64,000 nucleotides of DNA from Brachybacterium saurashtrense (GTDB taxonomy: Bacteria; Actinomycetota; Actinomycetes; Actinomycetales; Dermabacteraceae). The notes below the pieces were generated by a model that had not been told where the DNA came from, made no database searches, and was given only the letters and a program-made list of their open reading frames with translations. Shown here one piece after another: positions 56,662 through 64,000 of the stretch. Every line of letters begins with the position of its first letter. The first letter of the stretch is position 1. Location: assembly GCF_003355475.1 (NCBI RefSeq), contig NZ_CP031356.1, positions 1,860,001-1,924,000 of the forward strand. Reading direction: 5' to 3'. A program made the translations under genes and the position numbers.

Positions 56662-57588
56662 TCAGCGGGTGGTGTCCACGAGGATCTTCCCGGAGACCGT
56701 CCCGTCGCGGTTCGCCTCGAAGGCGGAGGCCGCCTCGGCCAGCGGCACCGTGCGGGCGATCTCGACCTGCAGGGCCCCGGCCGCGACCTGCTCGAGCAGG
56801 CTCCGCAGTCGGGCGCCGTCGGGCCGCACCCAGACCCAGCGGCCCCCGGCCTCCTCCACGGAGGGGTCGGCGATGGAGACGTGCCGGCCGTCGTCGGCGA
56901 GGACGGCGAGGGTCTGCTCGCGCACGCCGCCCACGAAGTCCGCGACGGCGTCGACCCCGTCGGGCGCGAGCTCGCGCACCTGCTCCACCAGCCCATCCCC
57001 GTAGGTGAGGGGCTCGACGCCGAGCGAGCGCAGCCTCTCGTGGTTCCGGGGCGAGGCGGTGCCGAGCACGCGGGCGCCCCGGGCCCGGGCCAGCTGCGCG
57101 GCGAGGTGGCCCACTCCCCCGGAGGCGGCGTGGAGCAGCAGGGTGTCCCCCTCCGCGACCTGCAGTGTCTCGAGGCTGCGCAGGGCGGTGAGACCGGCCA
57201 GGGGCAGGCCGGCGGCGACCTCGCTGCGCACGCCGTCCGGGATCGCGGCGACCGAGGTGGCCGGCAGCGCCACGTACTCGGCGAAGGTGCCGCCGTGGAT
57301 GACGTCCTTGCGGCCGTAGGAGGCGACGCGATCGCCCGGGGAGAACTCGGGGGTGTCGGGGCCGACGGCCTCCACCACGCCGGCCACGTCCCAGCCGGGG
57401 ATGACGGGGAAGACGGCGTCGATCAGGGAGTCCAGGCCGCCGGCCATCACCTTCCAGTCCACGGGGTTCACGGCGGCGCGCTCCACCCGGATCAGCACCG
57501 AGCCGGGGCTGAGGGTGGGCATCGGGGCGTCGTCGGTGAGCTGGAGGGTGGAGGGGTCGCCGTACTGGGAGTAGGTCATTGCACGCAT
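56662..57588 (-). CDS. NADPH:quinone oxidoreductase-like (zinc-free MDR) protein
   Basis: 308 residues of the medium-chain dehydrogenase family without zinc ligands. GroES-like N-domain (VNPVDWKVMAGG, GWDVAGVVEAVGPD), then the cofactor site LLHAASGGVGHLAAQLARARGARV (about 149-172). ATG at 57588 (MRAMTYSQYG) is preferred; ATG at 57579 is possible. There is no clear ribosome site before either. The acceptor is probably a quinone or enal. Confidence 0.88.
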   Translation of the reverse strand: MRAMTYSQYGDPSTLQLTDDAPMPTLSPGSVLIRVERAAVNPVDWKVMAGGLDSLIDAVFPVIPGWDVAGVVEAVGPDTPEFSPGDRVASYGRKDVIHGGTFAEYVALPATSVAAIPDGVRSEVAAGLPLAGLTALRSLETLQVAEGDTLLLHAASGGVGHLAAQLARARGARVLGTASPRNHERLRSLGVEPLTYGDGLVEQVRELAPDGVDAVADFVGGVREQTLAVLADDGRHVSIADPSVEEAGGRWVWVRPDGARLRSLLEQVAAGALQVEIARTVPLAEAASAFEANRDGTVSGKILVDTTR

Positions 57589-57744
57589 GTGGGGGCAACG
57601 CGCAGCGGCCGGATGGCATTCCTGCGGGCGGGCGGACGGCGCGGCGGGCACCACCGGGCGGGTCCTCGCGGCGCGGCGCACCCCCGGCACGTCCGGGGGA
57701 CAGCACCAGTGCCCGCGCGGCGTCCTGCGTCTACGGTCGGTGCC

Positions 57745-57987
57745 ATGAACACCTTCTTCGCCACCCTGCGCGGATTCCGCTTCCGTCGCGGACCCCGACG
57801 ACTCGCCGGGGGCATCGCCGGCGGCCTCGCCGATCTCACGGGGCTCGACGTCTGGCTGATGCGCGTGCTCGTCCTCGCCTCGTTCCTGCTGCCGGTCCTC
57901 GGCGTCGGCGCCTATCTCGTGGTGTGGTTGCTCACGCCCTGGCAGGACGGCACCATCCCGCTCGAGAGGGTGCTGGACCGGCGCTGA
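57745..57987 (+). CDS. PspC-domain small membrane protein
   Basis: 80 residues. FRRGPRRLAGGIAGGLADLTGLDVW then a membrane helix MRVLVLASFLLPVLGVGAYLVVWLL and a short tail. This is the PspC domain, often a partner of phage-shock or sigma/anti-sigma systems, here alone. The ATG follows TACGGT by 7 nt, so it may be leaderless. Confidence 0.9.
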   Translation: MNTFFATLRGFRFRRGPRRLAGGIAGGLADLTGLDVWLMRVLVLASFLLPVLGVGAYLVVWLLTPWQDGTIPLERVLDRR

Positions 57988-58145
57988 CGGCGGTCGCGCA
58001 CTGCGCGCCGACGTGGCGTGCACCTCATCCGACCGAGTCCCTCCATGAACGCCCTCACCTGCACGGATGACGGTGCATGACGGGAGGGTCCCATATCCGG
58101 GAGCGCCGGAGCATGCTGGCCGGCATGAGTCCTACAGTCGAGGCC

Positions 58146-58640
58146 ATGCTCACCGATACCGCGCTGCGCGAGGCGTACTCCCACTTCCCCCAGGGCGTGG
58201 TCCTGGTCGCAGCCGAGGTGGACGGCGTGCGCCACGGCATGGTCGCCTCGACCTTCACCGTGGGCGTGTCCCTCGAGCCGCCGCTGGTCTCCCTCGCGGT
58301 GCAGCACAGCTCGAAGACCTGGCCGATCCTCCAGCAGCACGGTCACCTCGGCGTGACGGTTCTGGGGAGGTCCCACTCCGCGGTGACCCGTCAGCTCGCC
58401 TCCTCCGATCGTGAACGACGCTTCGAGGGCGTGGACCTGCGGGTGGACCCCCTCGGCGCCCTCGTCCTCGAGGACGCCCCGGCCTGGATGACCACACGGG
58501 TGTACGACTCGATGCGCGCCGGGGACCACGACGTGGTGCTGCTGGAGGTGCTGGCGATCGACAGCGCCCCGGAGGCGGAGGCGATGGTGTTCCACCGCAG
58601 CCGCTTCAAGGAGCTGGTGCGGGAGCATCTGCCCGCCTGA
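58146..58640 (+). CDS. Flavin reductase-domain protein
   Basis: 164 residues. LREAYSHFPQGVVLVAAEVDGVRHGMVASTFTVGVSLEPPLVSLAVQHSSKTW is the FMN-binding flavin reductase fold, which hands reduced flavin to a partner oxygenase. ATG at 58146 is preferred over 58113 or 58125 because TACAGT lies 7 nt before it. Copies of GATGACGG occur upstream here and before the next gene, an acyl-CoA-dehydrogenase-fold protein, so the two may form a two-component monooxygenase. Confidence 0.85.
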   Translation: MLTDTALREAYSHFPQGVVLVAAEVDGVRHGMVASTFTVGVSLEPPLVSLAVQHSSKTWPILQQHGHLGVTVLGRSHSAVTRQLASSDRERRFEGVDLRVDPLGALVLEDAPAWMTTRVYDSMRAGDHDVVLLEVLAIDSAPEAEAMVFHRSRFKELVREHLPA

Positions 58641-58782
58641 GCGCATCCTGCCGCGCCCTGGATGACGGCAGGTCACGGCGCGCGACCTCGGATGACGGCG
58701 TGCGACGGGCTCCCTGGCCACCGCCCTCATGCGGCCCTACTGTCGGGCATCACCACTCGTGATGACCGACGAAAGGCACGAC

Positions 58783-60042
58783 ATGACCACGCTCCGCGAG
58801 CTCCGTGACCGCTTCTCCCCCGTGTTCGAGACCATCGCCGCCGGCGCGCTGGAGCGGGAGCGCACCCGCGCCCTGCCCCGCGCCGAGGTGCGCGCCCTGG
58901 CGGAGGCCGGCTTCGGTCGCCTGCGCCTGCCGGTGCGGGCCGGCGGCCTGGGCGCCACGATCCCGCAGCTCAGCGCGCTGCTGGTGGACCTGGCCGCCGC
59001 CGATTCGAACCTCCCGCAGATCTGGCGCGGACACATCGCCTTCGTGGAGGACCTCCTGGTCACCCCGCACGCCGCCTTCCGGGACCGCTGGCTGGACCGG
59101 ATCGCGGGCGGCGCCGTGCTCGGCAACGCCTGGTCGGAGATCGGCACGGTGGAGCGCGGCACCCAGGGCACCCGCCTCACGGTCGACGGCGAGCGCGCCG
59201 AGGTGACGGGCCGGAAGTTCTACACCACCGGTTCGCTCTACGCCGACCACTCCGACACCCTGGTGCAGGCGGCCGACGGCACCCAGCACATCGCCGTGGT
59301 GCCGCTGGACCAGCCGGGGGTGGAGATCAGCGACGACTGGGACGGCTTCGGCCAGAGGCTCACCGGCACCGGCACGATCGTGTACCGCCGCGCCGCGCTG
59401 GATGCCCGTGACGTGATCCCCTTCGAGGACCGCTTCGGGTACCAGACGGCCGTGTACCAGCTGGTGCTGCTCGCCGTGCACGCGGGCATCGCCGCGGCCG
59501 TCGAGGCGGACGCGGTGGAGGCGGTCGCCGCCCGCACCCGCACCTACAGCCACGGCAACGCCGACAGGGTGCGGGAGGACCCGCAGATCCTCCAGGTGGT
59601 GGGCGAGATCTCCGCGGTCTCCCACACCGCGGCGGCCCTCGTCCAGCAGGTGGCGGAGGCGGTCCAGGCCGCGCACGAGGCGGCCACGATCGGCGGCGAG
59701 CAGGCCCGCGCCGCGGAGGTGACCGCGGAGCTCGCCTCGGCGCGGGCGCAGGTGGTCGTCTCGCGCCTGGTGCCCGAGGCGGCCACCCGGCTGTTCGACG
59801 CGCTCGGCGCCTCGGCCGTGCGGGAGTCCGCCGCCCGGGACCGCCACTGGCGCAACGCCCGCACGGTCGCCTCCCACAACCCGTGGGTGTACAAGGCGCG
59901 AGAGATCGGCGCCCACGCGGTCAACGGCACCGCGCCGGGATTCCAGTGGGCGATCGGGACCGTCCCGGCCCCGGCGCCGACGGCGGCGGACGCGCCGACG
60001 GGCGAGGACGCAGCGGTGCTCAGCGCGGCGCAGCCTGCGTGA
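58783..60042 (+). CDS. Acyl-CoA dehydrogenase-fold flavin monooxygenase (SfnB/DszC-like)
   Basis: 419 residues. N-domain FETIAAGALERERTRALPRAEVRALAEAGFGRLRLPVRAGGLGATI (SfnB/DszC-like start), middle NAWSEIGTVERGTQGTRLTVDGERAEVTGRKFYTTG, C-terminal helices with RVREDPQILQVVGEIS. No typical acyl-CoA catalytic Glu is evident, so a flavin-dependent oxygenase is more likely than a dehydrogenase. GAAAGG precedes the ATG; a TACTGT -10 is at 58739. Overlaps the convergent hydrolase end by 23 bp. Substrate (sulfonate, thiophene or other) unknown. Confidence 0.88.
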   Translation: MTTLRELRDRFSPVFETIAAGALERERTRALPRAEVRALAEAGFGRLRLPVRAGGLGATIPQLSALLVDLAAADSNLPQIWRGHIAFVEDLLVTPHAAFRDRWLDRIAGGAVLGNAWSEIGTVERGTQGTRLTVDGERAEVTGRKFYTTGSLYADHSDTLVQAADGTQHIAVVPLDQPGVEISDDWDGFGQRLTGTGTIVYRRAALDARDVIPFEDRFGYQTAVYQLVLLAVHAGIAAAVEADAVEAVAARTRTYSHGNADRVREDPQILQVVGEISAVSHTAAALVQQVAEAVQAAHEAATIGGEQARAAEVTAELASARAQVVVSRLVPEAATRLFDALGASAVRESAARDRHWRNARTVASHNPWVYKAREIGAHAVNGTAPGFQWAIGTVPAPAPTAADAPTGEDAAVLSAAQPA

Positions 60043-60907
60043 GGAACCCGGCGATCTCGGCGGCGACCTGCGCGGGGTGGGTGAACGCCACGTCATGGCC
60101 GGCGCCGGGGATCACCGCGGTGCGCGTCTGCGGCAGCAGGCCCCGCAGCCAGTCGCCGACCGTCGCGAACAGCGGCCCGTGCGCCTCGCCCTCGATGTGC
60201 AGCACCGGACAGGACAGGGCGGCCGCACGCTCCGCGGGCAGCGTCCACGCCAGCAACGCCGGGATGTCCACGGCGAAGACGGTGGGCGCGTCGAGCAGGA
60301 TCCGCTCGCTCATACCGGGGACCACGGCGTCGAGGTCCTCCCGCCAGTGAGGGCCGGCCACCTTGTCCTGGAGCGCCTCGAGCGCGGCCACGGGGCCGAG
60401 CGACTCGTGGAGGTCCAGCAGCTCCCGGTTCGCCGCCAGGAAATGCTCGGCGCCCGGCGCGAGCAGCGGCGGCGGCTCGACGAGCACCAGGCCCCGCACC
60501 CGGCCGGGATGGGCGAGCGCCAGCTCCAGGGCGATGGCGACGGAGAAGCTGTCGCCGAGCACATGGGCGCTTCCGGTGCCGCAGGCGTCGAGCACGGCGA
60601 GGGCGTCGGCCGCCTCGCGCACCAGGGAGCCGGGCCGCGGCGCCGGTGGGCTCGCGCCGTAGCCGCGCCGCCGGTAGCGGAGGATCCGTGCCGTCCCGGC
60701 CAGGCGCGGCTGCCGGGCCAGCGGGTCCAGGTGCTCGGCGGCCGCCGTGGTGGGGACCAGCAGCAGCGGGATGCCCTCGCCGCGCGCCCGCGCGCCCAGC
60801 GCGGCCCCGTCCGCCCGCACGCCCGACGGGACCGCGTCGGCCCCCGTGCCGTCGCCGCCGGGTGGGGTGGCACTCCCCTCGCCGTCAGGCGCCGTCGCTG
60901 CTGCCAT
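60020..60907 (-). CDS. Alpha/beta-fold hydrolase
   Basis: 295 residues. Disordered Pro/Gly/Ala-rich N-tail, then LLLVPTTAAAEH (oxyanion region without the usual HG), YRRRGYGASP, the elbow LGDSFSVAIALE (Ser in GDSFS, last Gly replaced by Ser), and GAGHDVAFTHP with His. ATG at 60907 lies inside the end of hppA (23-bp overlap), so it may be read from the hppA transcript. Substrate unknown. Confidence 0.85.
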   Translation of the reverse strand: MAAATAPDGEGSATPPGGDGTGADAVPSGVRADGAALGARARGEGIPLLLVPTTAAAEHLDPLARQPRLAGTARILRYRRRGYGASPPAPRPGSLVREAADALAVLDACGTGSAHVLGDSFSVAIALELALAHPGRVRGLVLVEPPPLLAPGAEHFLAANRELLDLHESLGPVAALEALQDKVAGPHWREDLDAVVPGMSERILLDAPTVFAVDIPALLAWTLPAERAAALSCPVLHIEGEAHGPLFATVGDWLRGLLPQTRTAVIPGAGHDVAFTHPAQVAAEIAGFLTQAAPR

Positions 60908-63314
60908 CGCCCGGTCGCCGCCCCTCGTGCCCCGCGTGCTCCGTGGTGCCCGCGACGGCCGGGCGCCCGTCGGCCGCCCCTGCCGAGTGCCCGTCGGCAG
61001 CACCGGCCGGGTGCCTGTCGGCAGCACCGGCCGGCTGCCCGTCGGCCGGGTCCCCGTCGGTCTCCAGCACCACGCCGCGCCGGATCGAGATCGTCACCGC
61101 CACGGCGATCACGGCGACCGCGGCCCCCGCGATGAGGTAGCGCACCGGGTTCGCCTCGCCGCTGAGCGCGCTCATCCCCACCACGGCGGGCGCGATCAGC
61201 ACGGCCACCAGGTTCATCACCTTGATCAGCGGGTTGATGGAGGGGCCGGCCGTGTCCTTGAACGGATCGCCCACGGTGTCGCCGATCACGGTCGCCTCGT
61301 GGGCGTCGGAGCCCTTCCCGCCGTGGTGGCCGTCCTCCACCAGCTTCTTCGCGTTGTCCCAGGCGCCGCCCGCGTTGGCGAGCAGGATCGCCATCAGCAC
61401 CCCGGCCGCGATGGCGCCGGCCAGGTAGCCCGCCAGCGCCGAGGCGCCCAGGCCGAAGCCCACCGCGATCGGGGCGGCGACGGCGAGCAGCCCGGGGGTG
61501 GCGAGCTCGCGCAGGGAGTCGCGGGTGACGATGTCCACCACCCGCCCGTACTCGGGCTTCGCGGTGCCCTCCATGATCCCGGCGATCTCCCGGAACTGCC
61601 GCCGCACCTCGAACACCACCGCGCCGGCGGCGCGACCCACCGCGCTCACGGCGAGCCCGGAGAAGAGGAACACCACCGCGGCGCCGATGATCACGCCCAC
61701 CAGGGTCTGCGGGGCGAACACCACGGACTGCGCGAGGAAGTCCTGGTAGCGGTCCCCGAGCACGCCGCGGATCGCATCGGTGTAGGAGCCGAACAGCGCG
61801 GTGGCGGCCAGCACCGCGGTCGCGATCGCGATGCCCTTGGTGATGGCCTTGGTGGTGTTGCCCACGGCGTCGAGCTCGGTGAGCACCTGGGCGCCCTCGT
61901 CGTCCACGTCCCCGGACATCTCGGCGATGCCCTGGGCGTTGTCGGTGACCGGGCCGAAGGTGTCCATCGCCACGATCACCCCCACCGTGGTGAGCAGCCC
62001 GCAGCCGGCCAGCGCGATCGCGAACAGGCCGGTGACCCCCGCGCCGCCCAGCAGGAACGCCCCGAACACGGCGCCGGCGATCACCAGCGCCGTGAACACG
62101 GCCGATTCCAGTCCCAGCGAGAAGCCGGAGAGGATCACGGTGGCCGCGCCGGTGCGCGAGGTGCCCGCGACCTGCCGCACCGGCCGGTCCTCGGTGCTGG
62201 TGTAGTAGCCGGTGAGGTAGAGGATCAGCACGCCCAGCGCGATGCCGATCACCACGGCCCCGGCCGCGACGATCCGCGGATCGTCCACCGCGGCGCCCGC
62301 GTCCTCGACGCCCAGGGCCGCGAAGCTGCGGGGCAGGTGCACGAAGGCGGCCACCGTGCACAGCACGGCGGAGACCAGCGCCGAGATCAGGAAGGAGCGG
62401 CGGATGGTGCGCAGCGCGCTCACCCCCTTCTGCGGGGTGGTGAGGTAGAGCCCGATGAGGGCGGTCACCACGCCGATCGCGGGGACGATCAGCGGGAACA
62501 CCATCCCGGCCTCGCCGAAGGCGGCGCGGCCCAGGATCAGCGCGGCGACCAGCGTCACCGCGTAGGACTCGAACAGGTCCGCGGCCATGCCCGCGCAGTC
62601 GCCCACGTTGTCGCCCACGTTGTCCGCGATGGTGGCCGCGTTGCGGGGATCGTCCTCGGGGATGTTCTGCTCCACCTTGCCCACCAGGTCCGCGCCGACG
62701 TCCGCCGCCTTGGTGAAGATGCCGCCGCCCACGCGCATGAACATCGCCACCATCGCGGCGCCGAAGCCGAAGCCCTCCAGGACCAGCGGCGCATCGCCGC
62801 GGAAGAGCAGCACCACGGCGCCCGCGCCCAGCAGGCCGAAGCCGATCGTCGCCATGCCCACGCAGGCACCGGTGCGCACCGCGATCAGCATCGCCGGGTC
62901 GCGGCCCGTCTCCCGCGCCGCGGCCGCCACCCGCACGTTGGCCCGCACCGCGAGCCACATGCCCAGGTAGCCGATCAGGCCGGAGAACGCGGCGCCCACC
63001 AGGAACGCGACGGAGCGGGCGCCGCGCAGCAGCATCCCGTCGGCGCCGGTCTCCCCGTGGGCGGGGAGCAGTAGGAGCAGCACGAAGGCGATCGCGGCGA
63101 ACAGCCCCAGGGTGCGCAGCTGCCGGCGCAGGTAGGCGGCGGCACCCTCCTGCACGGCGCCGGCCACGGCGTTCATGCTCGGGGTGCCGGCCTGGGCCCG
63201 CAGCACCTCGCTGCGGAACCGGAACGCCATCGCGATCGCGATCAGGGCGATCACCACGATGACGCCGAGGGTGCTCATGCTGGCCAGGGAGAGGGTGAGG
63301 GGATCCGGGGTCAT
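60885..63314 (-). CDS. hppA: K+-independent H+-translocating membrane pyrophosphatase
   Basis: 809 residues, about 16 membrane helices. Pyrophosphate site DVGADLVGKVE and the Asp/Asn-rich DNVGDNVGD; second Asp block TDNAQGIAEM; and GNTTKAITKG, where Lys (not Ala) marks the K+-independent class. It uses PPi hydrolysis to pump H+ out of the cytosol. The C-terminus has three to four octapeptide repeats (PAGAADGH type, encoded by 24-bp repeats at 60987-61034) and a hydrophilic tail, absent in most relatives. A likely -10 TAGGGT is at 63395-63390. Confidence 0.95.
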   Translation of the reverse strand: MTPDPLTLSLASMSTLGVIVVIALIAIAMAFRFRSEVLRAQAGTPSMNAVAGAVQEGAAAYLRRQLRTLGLFAAIAFVLLLLLPAHGETGADGMLLRGARSVAFLVGAAFSGLIGYLGMWLAVRANVRVAAAARETGRDPAMLIAVRTGACVGMATIGFGLLGAGAVVLLFRGDAPLVLEGFGFGAAMVAMFMRVGGGIFTKAADVGADLVGKVEQNIPEDDPRNAATIADNVGDNVGDCAGMAADLFESYAVTLVAALILGRAAFGEAGMVFPLIVPAIGVVTALIGLYLTTPQKGVSALRTIRRSFLISALVSAVLCTVAAFVHLPRSFAALGVEDAGAAVDDPRIVAAGAVVIGIALGVLILYLTGYYTSTEDRPVRQVAGTSRTGAATVILSGFSLGLESAVFTALVIAGAVFGAFLLGGAGVTGLFAIALAGCGLLTTVGVIVAMDTFGPVTDNAQGIAEMSGDVDDEGAQVLTELDAVGNTTKAITKGIAIATAVLAATALFGSYTDAIRGVLGDRYQDFLAQSVVFAPQTLVGVIIGAAVVFLFSGLAVSAVGRAAGAVVFEVRRQFREIAGIMEGTAKPEYGRVVDIVTRDSLRELATPGLLAVAAPIAVGFGLGASALAGYLAGAIAAGVLMAILLANAGGAWDNAKKLVEDGHHGGKGSDAHEATVIGDTVGDPFKDTAGPSINPLIKVMNLVAVLIAPAVVGMSALSGEANPVRYLIAGAAVAVIAVAVTISIRRGVVLETDGDPADGQPAGAADRHPAGAADGHSAGAADGRPAVAGTTEHAGHEGRRPGDGSSDGA
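60963..61050. repeat. 24-bp tandem repeat in the 3' end of hppA
   Basis: Units 60987-61010 and 61011-61034 differ at one base (GTGCCCGTCGG versus GTGCCTGTCGG start) and are flanked by degenerate copies. They encode the AGAAD octapeptide repeats of the HppA tail. Confidence 0.75.
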
Positions 63315-63468
63315 GGGGGCCTCCGCACGTCGTCGTGGGTCTGGGGGCCATGCCGCGCTCCACGGTGAGCGGGCCTGCCCTGTGCGGGCACCCTAGTCCC
63401 GTTCCGTGCCCTGCGACAGGTGCTTCGCGCAGATGGGTGCCGTTCGTGCAGGTGAGCGGGCAGGACAC

Positions 63469-63516
63469 GGGTCGCAGGGTGGGCTGAGGGGCGGGCTGCG
63501 GGACGGGCTGCGGGGT
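63469..63516. repeat. 12-bp tandem repeat in the hppA/dodecin intergenic region
   Basis: GGGCTG starts at 63481, 63493 and 63505, giving three 12-bp units (GGGCTGAGGGGC, GGGCTGCGGGAC, GGGCTGCGGGGT), with a weaker copy at 63469. Unknown significance. Confidence 0.7.
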
Positions 63517-63607
63517 CCGTCCCCTGGTTCGCGCGCCCGGCGCGGCGTACCGTGTGCGCACCGATCCCGCGGGGTGCGGCCCCGCGGCCGTCCACCAGGA
63601 GGCCACC

Positions 63608-63817
63608 ATGGCAGGGCACGTGTACAGCATCACCGAGATCGTCGGCACCTCGCCGGAGAGCACCGACGACGCGGTGAAGAACGCCATCGCAGAGGCGTCG
63701 AAGACCCTGCGCAACCTCGACTGGTTCGAGGTGCAGTCGATCCGCGGGCACCTCGAGGACGGCTACGTCGCCGACTGGCAGGTGACGCTGAAGATCGGCT
63801 TCCGCCACGAGAGCTGA
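63608..63817 (+). CDS. Dodecin
   Basis: 69 residues: HVYSITEIVGTSPESTDDAVKNAIAEASKTLRNLDWFEVQSIRGHLEDG is the dodecin fold, a dodecameric flavin-binding storage/buffer protein. The Trp (DWFEV) and the RG motif are the flavin-stacking and contact residues. AGGAGG precedes the ATG; TACCGT at 63550 may be the -10. Confidence 0.95.
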   Translation: MAGHVYSITEIVGTSPESTDDAVKNAIAEASKTLRNLDWFEVQSIRGHLEDGYVADWQVTLKIGFRHES

Positions 63818-63849
63818 ACACACCGCGCACCGGCGCCGAGCACACTGCG

Positions 63850-63888
63850 CACGAGGGGCCGCGACCGTGGTGGTCGCGGCCCCTCGTG
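63850..63888. terminator. Terminator hairpin after dodecin
   Basis: CACGAGGGGCCGCGACC (63850-63866) and GGTCGCGGCCCCTCGTG (63872-63888) form a perfect 17-bp stem with a GTGGT loop, between dodecin and the convergent gene at the right edge. Confidence 0.85.
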
Positions 63889-63928
63889 GAGCGGTGCACC
63901 CTGCGGGCGGCGGGCCCGTCGGCGCCGC

Positions 63929-64000
63929 TCAGGCGGTGACGGGCGCGGCGTCCTTCCCGCTGCCGTCGCGGTGCCGGCCGCGACGGATCAGCTGCACCAC
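63929..64000 (-). CDS. C-terminal fragment of an unidentified protein
   Basis: 23 codons and a TGA stop on the minus strand, reading VVQLIRRGRHRDGSGKDAAP and three more residues. The rest is beyond the right edge. The basic tail resembles the end of a membrane protein, but nothing can be assigned. Confidence 0.45.
   Translation of the reverse strand: MVQLIRRGRHRDGSGKDAAPVTA

Overview
The window reads as chromosomal DNA of a high-GC actinobacterium. Nearly every codon third position is G or C, starts are a mix of ATG and GTG, and many genes begin 6-8 nt after a TANNNT -10 box, which suggests leaderless mRNAs. The gene content (monomeric NADP isocitrate dehydrogenase, Rpf-type protein, H+-pyrophosphatase, chromosomal macrolide phosphotransferase, GH92 mannosidase, DeoR-FruK-FruA operon) fits a Dermabacteraceae member such as Brachybacterium. 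That assignment is inference from content; no rRNA or tRNA gene is present to confirm it. I see no transposase, integrase, CRISPR array or phage gene.

Layout. 1-1.5 kb: start of a sugar ABC solute-binding lipoprotein coupled to a LacI regulator with a paired operator. 1.5-5.2 kb: a 26-bp tandem repeat, hisD, a ZIP metal transporter and a lipoprotein. 5.3-12.7 kb: housekeeping genes (icd, alpha/beta hydrolase, TauE-type permease, DUF488, tpx, ppk2, amidohydrolase). 12.9-15.7 kb: phosphoketolase followed by acylphosphatase. 15.8-20.4 kb: NAD(P)-binding protein, DUF808 membrane protein, phosphoribosyltransferase, and a BCCT transporter interrupted by an in-frame TGA. 20.5-24.5 kb: fructose operon (DeoR regulator, FruK, FruA). 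24.5-33.4 kb: YwaF-like membrane protein, GH92 mannosidase, small membrane protein, tdk and mug back to back, a 46-residue membrane peptide coupled to a YeiH permease, and a baeRF-like protein. 33.5-37.3 kb: TerC behind a probable yybP-ykoY (Mn2+) riboswitch, mph, and an Rpf-domain protein. 37.5-41.6 kb: sugar catabolic set (GPH symporter, Gfo/Idh/MocA dehydrogenase, TIM-barrel isomerase). 41.8-46.4 kb: SurA-like lipoprotein, TctABC tricarboxylate transporter, universal stress protein. 46.4-51.0 kb: GMC oxidoreductase with its subunit-3 partner, an IclR regulator, and a divergent monooxygenase-like protein and SDR around a clear IclR-type palindrome. 51.0-53.4 kb: a three-gene module (Cys-rich HTH regulator, 12-TM heme-copper-like protein, DUF2249 protein). 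53.4-58.0 kb: DUF899, RibD-C reductase, DHA2 drug exporter, quinone oxidoreductase, PspC peptide. 58.1-60.9 kb: flavin reductase, acyl-CoA-dehydrogenase-fold protein and alpha/beta hydrolase. 60.9-64 kb: H+-pyrophosphatase, dodecin, and the tail of one more gene.

Most units are short and end in long perfect GC-rich hairpins without a U-tract. The most interesting parts are the Cys-rich HTH/12-TM/DUF2249 module with a shared inverted repeat, the split YeiH with its coupled membrane peptide, the flavin reductase/monooxygenase pair sharing a GATGACGG motif, the opal-interrupted BCCT gene, the TerC riboswitch, and the paired LacI operator.
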